A DNA stretch of 64,000 nt from Drosophila persimilis. Taxonomy: Eukaryota > Arthropoda > Insecta > Diptera > Drosophilidae. The DNA is taken from NCBI RefSeq assembly GCF_003286085.1, contig NW_020825534.1, positions 1 through 64,000 on the forward strand, given 5' to 3'. A program made the position numbers and the translations under genes. Under the pieces are notes generated by a model. The model was not told the DNA's origin. It saw only the letters and a program-made list of their open reading frames with translations, and searched no databases. Below, one piece after another: positions 10,158 through 21,062 of the stretch. Within the stretch, counting starts at the first letter, position 1. Every line of letters starts with the position of its first letter.

Positions 10158-11765
10158 TGCTCATCAAGGACGCTCATAGGACGAAAAGGCTTTACTGGCG
10201 TCCTCACCGCGGCCGGTTGGCGGTACAATGTCCAGAAGACTGCCGGCCGATTGCTAGAGGTCCTCCGCATGTCCGGACCCATGCCCAAGCGGGGCGAGGC
10301 TCGCCTTTTCTTCGCGATCGAGCCAGAGCGCATCCCCTATTACTCTGTGGCGGCTGTGGTCGGCCTCGGCAAGGAGTGCCTCGGCTACAATCCCTACGAG
10401 GTGCTCGACGAACAGAAGGAGGCGATCCGTCGCTCCGTGTCCGCCGCCTGCCGTATCCTGGCCGAGCTGGACACCGACAGAATCGAAGTTGAAAACTGCG
10501 GCCACGCCGAGTCCGCCGCCGAGGGGGCCGCATTGGGCATCTGGCTCTACCAGGAGCTGCGTAACCCACAGAACAGGATTCCAGTGCCGTCGCTGGACTT
10601 ATACGCAAGAAAAGACGAGGTCTGCGACCTCGAAGGATGGCGCATTGGTCTGCAGAAGGCAGCCGCCCAGAACCTGACGAGACAGCTGCAGGAGATGCCC
10701 TCCAACCTCCTCACACCCACAGCTTTTGCGCAGAATGTCGTCGAGGTGCTGTGCAAATCCGGTGTCAATGTGGAGGTCAAGGTCGAGGGCTGGGCCGAGA
10801 GCCAGTCAATGCACGCCTTCCTGGCTGTGGGCAAGGCCTCGTGCGAGCCACCCATCTTCCTGGGGCTGAGTTACTACGGCACCTGTGCCGAGGAGCGCCC
10901 CATTGTGCTGGTGGGCCAAGGCGTGACTTACGATGCTGGAGGATTGTGCCTGAAAGAGAAACATGAGCTCTTCCATATGCGTGGCGACATGACCGGGGCC
11001 GCCGTTGTGGTGGCCTGTTGCCGAGCTGTGGCTGGCCTGCGTTTACCGGTAAGTACTCAGGACAGAAATGATATCTCCTTGAATAATAATGCTGTTCTTA
11101 GGTCAACATTCGCGGCCTGATACCTCTTTGTGAAAACGTAGTGGGCTGCAATTCGGTCCGTACTGGGGACATGGTCAAGTCCATGAACGGCAAGACCATC
11201 GAGATCCAGTGCACCGATCACGAGGATGTACTGGTCCTGGCAGACGCCCTGCTGTATGCGCAAAACTTCTGTCCCAAGTGCATCATTGACGTCGGCACCT
11301 GCTCGGGCTACATGCGCCAGGCCCTGGATGAGTCGGCTGCGGGGGTCTTTACCAACTCGGAGATCCTGTGGCAGCAGATCAAGCACGCCAGCATGCATAC
11401 CGGAGATCGTGTGTGGCGCTTCCCATTGTGGGAATATTACAGCAAGGCGGTGCGTGCCGGGGGACGCAGCGATGTGCAGAACTATGGCATTGACGGAGGT
11501 GGACGTCCCTGCAAGGCCGCTGCCTTTCTCCGTGAGTTTGTGCCCTGTGGCCAGTGGATGTATATTGTGAGTATTGTGGGGCGCTTTGTTGGGGCGCAAA
11601 TCTTATGGACTTTCTCCCTCAAAGGATGCCAAAAATGTTATGGTGACAAAGGGCTTCGAATACGAGTATCTGCGCAAGGGAATGGCCGGCCGCCCGACCC
11701 GAACACTGGTGGAGTTTATTGCTCAGACGATTTGCAAGGATACGGCCCCACGTTTGGCCAAGTAA
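10158..11765 (+). CDS. S-Lap1: S-Lap1-like leucyl aminopeptidase (M17), N-terminally truncated
   Basis: Three exons (about 10158-11048, 11102-11566, 11625-11765) with introns starting GTAAGT and GTGAGT give about 498 codons ending in TAA; no upstream Met remains. The first in-frame ATG is at 10269 inside a MSGP motif that matches the LAP N-terminal domain. About 40-50 residues usual in LAPs are missing, at a DINE boundary. Metal-site blocks: VGQGVTYDAGGLCLK, MRGDMTGAA and CTDHEDVLVLADAL. Compared with active LAPs, the first zinc-ligand Lys (VGKG) is Gln and the catalytic Arg (NTDAEGR) is Val; the Asp and Glu ligands and the second Lys remain. Drosophila S-Laps are abundant sperm proteins, several lacking catalytic residues. 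The convergent neighbour is a GAPsec relic, as in the known S-Lap1/GAPsec pair. The exact paralogue is inferred from that neighbour. Confidence 0.75.
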
Positions 11766-12189
11766 TCAATCTCTAACGGGAATCCAATGTTATATATATT
11801 TTTTACTGTGTTTTTTGACGATGCCACACACGAACACAAAATTACACTTCAGCTATGATCACTCTATTTTACATATGTTTTCGCATATAAAACAGAGAAA
11901 CAGCGCTAGTGTTCGATCTTTTGTTGGGTCCTGGGCTTCCAACTATTGAACATGATAACTAGACACTGTGGATTATTGCTTTGTCAGACTCTACCCGGAA
12001 TCGGGTATTATATGTAATATCTGTGGTATCACTAAAAGTGAGTGCTACGCCAGGGAGACTGCATGAGTAATCACAACGTTTATGTCAATGGGTGGATAGT
12101 TTTGCAGCAGCATCACATTCGAGGCAAAGTCGTTCTCTAAAATTGCTTCCCTTTGGATTCTATAAATCAGTAAATACATCAGTAAATGC
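11766..12189. other. Spacer between the convergent S-Lap1 and GAPsec genes
   Basis: About 420 bases, AT-rich, with no coding potential I can support. This is where the 3' ends of two convergent transcripts would meet or overlap. A partial ACCCGGAATCGGGT palindrome sits near 11994-12007. Confidence 0.5.
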
Positions 12190-13209
12190 AAATGAATCAG
12201 TTCAAAGTCAGCGCATGCTTACAATATCATGGTTCAGCAGATTTTGATGAGAAAATTAAAGCGCTGCTCGTCCGAGAATACCTAATCCCAAATTCGCAGC
12301 ACATCGGGCAGTGGAAACTCCTGCGAGAGCAGGAGGGTGAGCCACCTGAAGCTGTAGTACTGCGGAGGCAGCTCTTGGCTCTTCAGATGCTATATCTTTA
12401 GTCTTCAGCATGTTAGATAGCAGGCCCATCATGAACTTTATACCACCCTCCGCATCGTCCAGAGTATTGATGAAGAAGTCGCGTATCTCGCTCATTAGAG
12501 CCGTGAAGCAGAAGAAACAGTCTGCCTCCGCGTGGGCGCGGTACGAGAGATCCGGATCCGAGGCCATCACATAGTAGATGGGTCCGACAATCTCATTCAT
12601 GCCCTGTACGTAACCCAGGCCAGGACGTTCGCCGAGCTGAGCACCGTGGGCACTACCCGTTTGTGAAGCCGGCGCCCGTGCTCGCCTTTACTGTGCACCA
12701 CAATGTCACAGGGATACTCTGTGGGCTGCTGAAAGAACGAGATGTCGGGACACAGGCGCCTCACATCTTTGCCGATCTGCAGCAGAAATTTGTTGTCATT
12801 GAAGAATGTGTTCCAGGCGCTTTCTGGCCCCTCGCTAAGCGGATGATTTTGTAGGCCAACGCCCCTTGAATCAACAGCGACGTCCCCGTCCCCGTCGCCT
12901 TCTCCAGCTCCATTGCAGCTGTGTCCCGGGGGGAGTACCAATTCCTCAATGAACTGCTGGTACAGGGCTCGCTTCTGGGCCAGCGTGGTCGTCCAACTGC
13001 TGCGTCTTGGTCCCAAGTAGCCCAACAGCAGTTTCCAGCTGAGTGCACGGAAGCTTTGTACATCGGGCACACCTGTGGATTGGATTGGATTCATGTCCAT
13101 GAATTACTACGCCTATCAGAAGTGTGATATCCCACCATTAAACGTCAGTCTGCGCAGCTCCTTTAGGTCAACCACATCCTGGGCCAGCGCATCATCGAAC
13201 TCTTTTACA
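12190..13209 (-). pseudogene. GAPsec: GAPsec-like TBC RabGAP (TBC1D13 family), decayed
   Basis: TBC1D13-type proteins are GTPase activators for Rab proteins. Visible, N to C: an exon at 13209-13136 (EFDDALAQDVVDLKELRRL) behind a CTTTCAG acceptor; a 63-bp intron (13135-13073, GTGGGA...CACAG); an exon with LSWKLLLGYL, WNTFFNDNKFLLQIGKDVRR and PDISFFQQPTEYPC (12597-13072); then MNEIVGPIYYV and HAEADCFFCFTALMSEIRDFF. The join before MNEIVGP is shifted in frame and lacks a block of the TBC domain, including the usual catalytic Arg region. After LLSNMLKTKDI the frame shifts to one reading YYSFRWLTLLLSQEF. TAG at 12284-12282 and TGA at 12236-12234 follow. A retained intron means this is not a retrocopy. 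GAPsec is the known genomic neighbour of S-Lap1. Confidence 0.75.
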
Positions 13210-13760
13210 CTGAAAGATACAGGGGGGGATAACAATCTTTTGTTCTTAATTCCCGAAAACACGTCACATTTTTGTGTCGTCCATACCGCGCCTTGAAAAT
13301 GGACATGCTTTGGCTGTATGCGGGCGAGGATCTCGGTCTGCTCCATGCAGGGACAGTCGCTTTGCAATGATGTGGACTGGACTTATATTATTGCTTTGTT
13401 GTCATCCAGCCAGCTGCATTATTGGTTTTTCCAATACAGTTTGAAGCAGAAACAATTTTGATATTCCGTCGAATATTTTTAGATATCTAGATCTCTCAGC
13501 CCTGCCCACATAATTTTATCCGATTAATGAATCAATTTTCTACTTAACTGTCTTGTTTTAAATACTTGACTTTAATTGTTTTTGCATCAATTTTGGTTCC
13601 TCAACAACAATATATGTATGTAGCTGAAAACCCGAACTTAGCCCTCTTAAGCCCCCTCTATTTAAATAGTTCAAATACTGGAGGTAAATGACGGAAAATA
13701 TTAACGATTGTCAATTCTTCTTGTAGACTCATGCCATCTTTCCTCTGAACTTAAAAAAAA
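13210..13760. other. Flank upstream of the GAPsec relic, no gene seen
   Basis: An open frame on the minus strand runs from 13367 into the GAPsec exon, but the CTTTCAG acceptor at 13216-13210 indicates that homology starts at the exon edge and that this stretch is intron or flank. No first exon is recognised. The rest is AT-rich and featureless up to the Helentron end. Confidence 0.4.
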
Positions 13761-13776
13761 CGAGGGGGAACGTTGT

Positions 13777-13800
13777 GAGCCGCGGCAAAGGCCGCGGCTC
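13777..13800 (-). other. 3' terminal hairpin of the left Helentron
   Basis: Ten-base perfect stem GAGCCGCGGC/GCCGCGGCTC with an AAAG loop (on the plus strand), 16 bases from the terminal CGAGGGGG. Rolling-circle elements use a 3' subterminal hairpin as the replication stop signal. The same hairpin is at 54073-54096. Confidence 0.85.
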
Positions 13801-14298
13801 TACTTTATACCCGGTACTCAGTCAGTATATACGTGAGCTTATGATCTACATACATGTATGTAAGTTATAAAATATATTTTATACATAAACGCCGCTCGAA
13901 TTAGCTCCCAATTTAATACATTAAATTGGTACCCAGGGAACACCACGGGGAGGCCATCACGATGCAATGGGGTCACTCTAGCCAAAATATAATCTTGGGG
14001 ACCTACGAGTCGACTTGAGCTGCTTTTAAAAGCATTTTTAAGCTCCATATTCCCCAAAAATTAAAAACAGGATTCCAATCCTTTATAAAAAATATCTAAA
14101 CTAACAAGAATACCTATATACATACATAGAAATGATTAATAATAGAACTATTTCAACCTAAACTTAATTAACAAAATAATAAAACGGATAAAAATGAAAA
14201 AGGTTTAACAAAGGTAAAGATTAAAGAATTAATATAATTCAGAATACGGCTAAATAATACAAAATATTAAATATTTAATGCCTGATTACCAAAAAAGT
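13801..14298 (-). other. 3' non-coding tail of the left Helentron
   Basis: AT-rich, about 500 bases, without coding potential. It is repeated almost base for base at 54097-54599; the copies differ by a 5-base insertion near 54575 and scattered substitutions. It contains the subterminal repeat TATACCCGGTACT. Confidence 0.75.
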
Positions 14299-17200
14299 TT
14301 AGTCTTCTGCCTCTCTAACATTAACTAAAATTCCACTATGATAACTATAGATAGTCTCAAAGGTGCGCGCGGTGGCCCTGCTATCGGAAATGTTTGAAAA
14401 CGCCCAGTCAATATGCGTATCGCAATTGCTTGTGGACGAGTTTAAATCTAACAATGACCTACAATTCCTTTCTGAAAGGAATTCATAAATTTTCTTACAG
14501 CAACCTGAAAGGGAACGAAGGCATAAATTAAAATCTCCTAACACTACGGAATTTCTATCTAAAAATGGATGCCGTTGAAATAAGACCTCAAATTCTGCTT
14601 CGAACTTTCGCAACGGATACGTGGGGGTTCTGTAAATAACAATAAAACCGACAGATTTGTACTTAAACAAAGCATACTCGAACACTGGAGATGCTAAGTT
14701 CCCGGAATCCGCATAATATCGATTACTTTCAATAATACTACAATGATTCAAAAGTTCATTCCTAACGAATATTAGAATGCCTCTTTTCGGTCTAGCTCCG
14801 CTGGCTACGGACTGGCAATCTAACCGCACTGCTGTGGAAAAGCCAGGAATATTATAAGCTTCATTAGAGTATGTGGAAGCCTCAACGAAGCACAAAATAG
14901 AAGATTTGAGCATTAGCTGATCAGAACAGACATCGATAAAATGGCAGTGCAAGCTTTCCGTATTATGGAAGAAAATATTTAATTCGGACGGATTGAGTAA
15001 ACAATCGAAGTGGGTGTGAAGTAACTTAGCGGAACGCAAGTTCTCCATCTCTTTCGCGACAGGACAGTCCCGCTTGGGTCTCGAAGGAATGAGTGGTCCA
15101 ACGATATAAAGTCCGTTCGCACTGGTGGCCCTACTACAAGCTACATACAATGCTTCTCTTTGCATATTGGATGAAGTGTGGACGACCACTTTGCTGTATG
15201 TTGCTCCCTGACTCTTATGAATAGTTATAGCTTCAGCAGCTACAATCGGAAACTGTTTTCGGTCAATAGTAACTTGTTCATTTTGATGGTATTGAAAACT
15301 TTTTGTAGTTTTCTGAACTGGGGTCCAAGAAGATTCGTTACTATGGCTGCGCTTTGACCGTGCGTTAACTCCTACGCTTTCCTCGAGAAAATGTATCCAA
15401 AGAAGTTCGGGAGTATTGGATGAGCTGAGATCTATCTGCATTAAAACACCAGTGGCTCCGTTAACAAGACCATCTGATGTATCTACATTGACTGTCATCA
15501 TATATTTAGCCGTGGTTTTGAGAACCAATGAAGTGCACAAGCCTTGTGTATTCGAAGTTTTGAAACTCTTAACAGAGTCCAGATATTTTGTTTTGATGTC
15601 TGGGTTAAGATGCTCGGCTTTGATGGAGTCTAAAGCTATTGAAGTATATTCTGCAGTCATAATCGATGATAGCTTCTCCTTATTGTACTTATCTGTCTCG
15701 CTATTGCTATAAAATAAGTGGATCGCATCTCTTGGTGCTTCACTGCCGTGAACTATTCGGTCCCTAAGCAATTGAATATCTTCTGACGTCATTACGGCCG
15801 ATGCCATGTTATTTAGTGCGGTTTCAAAAGGTTGGTCATCTCGCTGTCGCATTATCTCTGTAAGTTCGAAAAACTTGAAGCCATCCCAGAGACTAGAGCC
15901 AACTATCGCACTGTATGGATTATGCGCCCCTGATGAGGATTTGAATATCCAACGATCACCTACTGGACATAACTGCCTTAGATCGCCAAACACGATAACA
16001 GAAATGCCACCGAAAGGACTCTCGGGCCTTGAAAATATTTGTTTTAGACGCATATCCAAATATGAAAACATTTTTTCACCGACCATAGAAATTTCGTCAA
16101 TTATAAGAATTTTAAGATCAATAAATCTTGAACGCAAGGTATTTAACAAATCTGGACCCAATTGTTTAAAAGCATGGTTGGATTGATTGAGAGGTAAAGA
16201 AAACATTGAGTGAAGTGTGGCACCTCCAATACCAAATGCAGCTTTTCCTGTGGGAGCACACAGCAGAACTTTAACAGTTTCTGGGTTAGATCCTGGTCTA
16301 CGATTAAACTCCTGGGAAATGGTCTGAAAAATGGTAGATATGGTTCTACTCTTGCCGACGCCTGCGCCGCCACCTACAAACTCATAAAAAACTGCCTTAT
16401 TTCTCACATTATGCAGAACATGGGTGAGATAGGTTTTTTGCTTCAAATTAAGCGATCTAATCAAATTAGCTAAAATATTAAGGGAAACAATAGGAGGAAG
16501 CTTAATTAGTCGAATACTTCTATCTTGATCCGCTGCCTGGTCATTCAAGTTCAAAACATTTATCTGGGAACTTATTTCTGGAATCGCTAAAGCCCTAAAC
16601 TCCTCAGCAATTGCCTCATCAACTACCTCTTCACCTTCCTCCCTATTCTCTTGGGCTTCCATGGCCCTCCTAAGCGCGTCTTCCAAATCTCCTAATGCAT
16701 TGAATTTTTGGAAATTTGAATTTACCAACTCCTGATGATTATTATAAAGATCCTCGCAATTTACGCTCACTAAATCTTTCTCTTCATCTCTCCACGGATA
16801 AAACAGCATAGCTAATGCTCTAAAATAGTTTGACCTCATATATTTTAAAATGGACGGCTTAGTTCTTTCCCTAATAAAACCACTATTATCGCGGAGAGGG
16901 ATAAAAACTTCTACTTGTGCCTCATTTTCTTCGTCCTCTTCATCATCTCTATTTTGGCAGGTTCTTTTCCCGTTTTTAGAAAATTCATAATTTGCTGCAA
17001 AATCGGCTAGACACAGGCCCTCAAGATCAGTTGGTCTTTGTTCATACCGCTCCAGCAATCCTTTGACGAATATGTCAGTGGACTCCTAATGCATATTTTG
17101 TAGGATGCTTGTGGATTTGAGCATTCGAACTCGTTGCTCTGGAGGGAAAGTATTTACTTGAACACATTTGTTGCTAGTTCCGGACAACGGAATTCCTAGA

Positions 17201-18913
17201 CAACAATATACGGCTTCCTGAGCAGATATCTCAGTGCCAGAAATAAATTTGTGACCAATATGCTGTAGCTATTGTCTAATCGTGTAATTGCCCCCTTGAA
17301 CTTCTTTTGCTGCCTCGCGCATAAGCTTTGAAATACCCCTTTGGGTTTTATTTATATAATTTATTATATAGCTACAGCATGCATAAGGGTCCAAAATGTA
17401 TTGGATATCCATATTGGCCCTTTGCATTGAAATGATGTGTTTATTATAAGCATTAATGCAAATTTCAGCAAATGACCTTTTTAGAAAAATGTGTGGTTTC
17501 TTTAAACCAGAAGAAATTTCATATTTGTAGTCCTCGTAATTGAGGCTCACTTGTTCGTGCGAAAGAAAGTTCTCAAATATGCTCAAGTGATCAATCATAT
17601 CAGAGGATTGATCAGAATTCAGTAGGTCTTGAATTTTCTTAAAATTTCCTTGGTGAAAATCAAGGTTTGGAGTTTCCTCCGGCAGTGGACTCAATATCTC
17701 CGTTTGGGGCATTGGAGGGTATGGAATACCGAATCTACAAACTTTTTTTCCACTTTTATTGGCTTTTTTAAGACATGACATGTCCTTATGCCGATGCTTT
17801 TGGTATTCAACATACGGAGCTAATTCAGAGTCTGTGACATCTACTGTAATATGTTTGTTAATGAAGGCTATAACTGTTGAAATTGACTCTGTACTGGTTA
17901 AGTCCACTGCTGGGGCATCTTTCAGCCAAAACATGCCGTGAATATGGGGGGAACCTCTTTGTTGGAATTCAACACGCCAATAATATTTGATGACGAAGTT
18001 TTCCCCGAAAATGACCTCCCGATTCCTCATAACTTTTAAAATCTCGCGATACCTATAATCGAAATACCTAGCACAAGTAACTGGATCTGCCCTGATAAGA
18101 CGCTCCTTTTCGGTGTAGGGTAGATTCACTGCTTCTTCTTCGCTAATGATCTCCCTATCTACGTTTTTTTTGAGCAAAACAAGCAACTCTGGCCACCGCG
18201 TTTCAGCAGCAGACAGAGTAATGAAAAAAGTCGGCAGGCCGAACTGACGAATCATGGCCATAACCTTCTTCTTTTCATCCTCCCAGTGAGCCGGAGACGA
18301 TCGAATATCGCGAAGAACCCTATATCCCTCATCGTGGTTAATAAGCCCCCCTGGAAGTGCTCCGCTTACGTAAGCAGATTGAAATATTATTTCGAATCTT
18401 AATGAGTTCTAACTTCTTATAATTGAAGAATAGTTTGTCAGTTCTACAACCTCTCCTATCTACATTTCGAAGCTCTGATCTAACAATGGTTGTAAAACTT
18501 TGCGAAGATTGTCTTTTGACGCCTGCATAAATTGTGGGAAAGGATAACTCTTCCGAGTCAATGTCTAGAATCATGTCGAGAGGTCGTTGGCCTTGACCTG
18601 GTGCGATTTTGATAATCCTATCATCAAATGGTATGTTGTTTTCAAGCAGAGTTTCCTGACCTCCAGGGTTGAGCTCTTCGGCTTCTACTTCCTCGTCGGG
18701 ATGGGCCGGCTCCGTATCTACATTCCTATCTCTATTCTGCATACTTTCTAAAAAGGCTGCGTCTGCTTGAGATGCTACGAATGGAACAATATCGGATGTG
18801 AAACCAGAGATCCATTGCTCGTTAACTACAACATTATGCTTTTTATACAAATCTGTGGTAACTAAATAACGAAGTGCTTCAAAAATTTTGGAAGGTCTAA
18901 TGGTTTCAGCCAT
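14299..18913 (-). pseudogene. Helentron Rep/helicase/endonuclease gene, C-terminal part, broken
   Basis: Reading down the minus strand: a DUF6570-proximal segment (18913-18338), the Rep domain with HUH motif RGSPHIHGMF (about 17940) and tyrosine motif YIINYINK, a PIF1-type SF1 helicase (Walker A GGGAGVGKS, Walker B LIIDEISMVG, FGDLRQL, IHKSQGATYS, LYVACSRA) and an endonuclease-like domain with LGDFN near its end (14299). Lesions compared with the right copy: a 41-base deletion near 18354 that shifts the frame and ends it at 18338, TAG at 17271-17269, TAG at about 17086 and an in-frame loss of 7 codons near 16840. Start of this piece: 18913 is an internal Met created as a boundary by the inversion at 18916. 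Confidence 0.8.
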
Positions 18914-18915
18914 GA

Positions 18916-20608
18916 AAGCTTAGAAGAACAGACGCACAGATTAGACACGAGGAGCAAGTGGCCGATACTGTGCGTCGGTCCAGACGGAGACAGGACCCTG
19001 ACTATAGGACAAGAGAGCAGGAGCAGAATACTGTAGAACATATAGTTAGAAGAACAGACGCACAGATTAGACACGAGGAGCAAGTGGCCGATACTGTGCG
19101 TCGGTCCAGACGGAGACAGGACCCTGACTATAGGACAAGAGAGCAGGAACAGAACACTGTAGAACATATAGTTAGAAGAACAGACGTACAGATTAGACAT
19201 GAGGAGCAAGTGGTCAATACTGTGCGTCGGTCCAGACGTAGACAGGACTTGGACTATAGGACAAGAGAGCAGGAGCAGAATACTGTAGAACATATAGTTA
19301 GAAGAACAGACGCACAGATTAGACACGAGGAGCAAGTGGCCGATACTGTGCGTCGGTCCAGACGGAGAGAGGACCCTGACTATAGGACAAGAGAGCAGGA
19401 ACAGAACACTGTAGAACATATAGTTAGAAGAACAGACGCACAGATTAGACACGAGGAGCAAGTGGCCGATACTGTGCGTCGGTCCAGACGGAGAGAGGAC
19501 CCTGACTATAGGACAAGAGAGCAGGAACAGAACACTGTAGAACATATAGTTAGAAGAACAGACGCACAGATTAGACACGAGGAGCAAGTGGCCGATACTG
19601 TGCGTCGGTCCAGACGGAGAGAGGACCCTGACTATAGGACAAGAGAGCAGGAACAGAACACTGTAGAACATATAGTTAGAAGAACAGACGCACAGATTAG
19701 ACACGAGGAGCAAGTGGCCGATACTGTGCGTCGGTCCAGACGTCGACAGGACTTGGACTATAGGACAAGAGAGCAAGAACGGAATACAGAAAGGCGACAA
19801 CGCATACGTTTAAATAATGAAAGGAGACGTATGTTAGAAAGAGAGCAGGATAGAGTTCGCAGGGTACAAGAAAGGAGCTTAGTAGATCGTAGGCGTATCT
19901 CGCGAGCGCGAGACACTCTGGCACGCCAAACTGCTCGTGCCGCAGCACGACAGTTAGAAATTGACGCTGCCAGAACGGCTAGTCAAAGAGTTAGCCAATA
20001 TAGGAGCGATAGCAGCAATAGAGTTGAGCAAAATTTAAGAAACGCCTCCCGAATGCAGCAGGAACGAGCAAATATCTCCCAGGAAGATAGGGCTCAGATA
20101 GAACCCAGAATCAGGCTTAGTGGATTAGAAGCTCTGAAAGTAGTTTATAACAGGAATGTAAGGCTGGGTCCTGATCAGGTTTGCCTTTCTTGCAAAGGCC
20201 TGTGGTTCCCCAAACAAATTTGTAAGATTCCTCGCGTCCTTTTAGAAAGTGATTGCGAGTTTAGTGGTGAAATTTTCGCTCTTGAAAGCCTTTTAGAATT
20301 CCCTTCTGATTGCCCAACATTAAAATTCTGCAGAACATGTCATAGCAACATTAAAAGGCGTATAAAGCCTAAGCTTTTCTTCAATGAATTAGATTTCCCC
20401 ATGCTGCCCGACTGCTTAAAGGGGCTTACTCCATTGGAGGAACGACTGATTTGTCCTCGACTTCCATTTATGATAATTAAGCCTATATTGCCTGGGGGGC
20501 GAGGTCAAAATGCCATTAAAGGGGCAGTGGTAAACGTCCCTATTTCGGTAAGCGATATCGTGAAGGAGCTTCCACGAGCTTTCCATGAAGCCCAGGTAAT
20601 TCAGCTAA
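18916..20608 (+). pseudogene. Inverted middle segment of the left Helentron gene
   Basis: This block reads on the plus strand while the rest of the element reads on the minus strand. It encodes the Arg/Glu-rich 42-residue repeat array, a charged coiled-coil-like stretch, and a DUF6570-like cysteine region (CLSCKGLW, then FCRTCHSNI) followed by LKGLTPLEERLI. It ends with VIQL at about 20608. It retains 25 bases (about 20515-20539) that the right copy has lost, so its frame is intact through this point. Both inversion borders contain AGCT (near 18911-18914 and 20605-20608). The open frame continuing to 20685 past the border is a chance extension. Confidence 0.8.
18958..19790 (+). repeat. 126-bp in-frame tandem repeat, left copy
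   Basis: Six full units of 126 bases (42 codons: VADTVRRSRRR...QIRHEEQ) followed by a partial unit from 19714. Units are nearly identical. The main variants are RQDPD/REDPD/RQDLD and DAQ/DVQ. The right Helentron has about ten units. Because 126 is a multiple of three, the complementary strand also stays open over the whole array. Confidence 0.9.
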
Positions 20609-20723
20609 TTTCAACAATTTCTAAATTTTCTAAATTTTCTGAATTTCTATCTCTATTAGATCTGTATCTTAATTTGCGTCTCTGAGACAGCTGCAAAGCA
20701 GATATCTTATTCTTACGAGGCAT
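20609..20723 (-). pseudogene. Original 5' start of the left Helentron gene
   Basis: ATG at 20723-20721 opens MPRKNKISALQLSQRR and continues in frame to the inversion border near 20609. The right copy has the same start at 61832 but has lost two bases (GC) near 61797, which shifts its frame; the left copy keeps them. This establishes the likely true start of the Helentron protein, upstream of the repeat array. Confidence 0.65.
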
Positions 20724-20749
20724 GATGAAATGTATGTAAAATATAATTA

Positions 20750-20847
20750 AATAAAAAAAATAAGAAAAACTATATAGTAAATATATAATATATATATGTA
20801 TATAATAATAATAATAATTATAATAATATATAATATAATATAATATA

Positions 20848-20899
<52 letters not shown>

Positions 20900-21062
20900 A
20901 TATATTGTTATATTATATTATATATACAATATAATAAATAATAATAATATAACTAATAATGAAATATAATAAATAATATTAAATAATAATATTATAAAAC
21001 TATAATTATATAGATATATATTATATAATATTATATATTATATAATATTATATATAATTAAT
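20750..21062. repeat. AT-rich simple repeat at the Helentron 5' side
   Basis: Runs of TATA, AATAAT and AATATA. The first part, up to the long TA run, matches 61860-62011 of the right copy. The Helentron 5' terminus with its subterminal repeat should lie in or beyond this run but I could not find it. Confidence 0.8.

Larger units (their letters stand above)
13761..21062 (-). mobile_element. Helentron (rolling-circle element), left copy, internally inverted
   Basis: The minus-strand element begins in the AT-rich run near 20750-21062 (exact 5' end not found) and ends at 13761 with CGAGGGGGAACGTTGTGAG plus a perfect hairpin. It encodes a Rep/helicase protein with a C-terminal AP-endonuclease-like domain, the mark of Helentrons as opposed to canonical Helitrons. 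Compared with the right copy (54057-62011), the block 18916-20608 is inverted and several small deletions and stops are present. Subterminal TATACCCGGTACT near 13806-13820 matches the DINE subterminal repeat. Confidence 0.8.

Noticed and set aside
10204..10608. Overlapping frames on both strands of S-Lap1 exon 1
   Set aside because: Only the frame from 10158 to 11048 matches the aminopeptidase family and joins exon 2 at a GT-AG intron.
12234..12236. TGA in the GAPsec relic as a recoded (SECIS-dependent) codon
   Set aside because: GAPsec is known for UGA read-through, but here a TAG and frameshifts lie upstream and the next codons also contain TAA, so decay explains it; no SECIS could be identified by eye.
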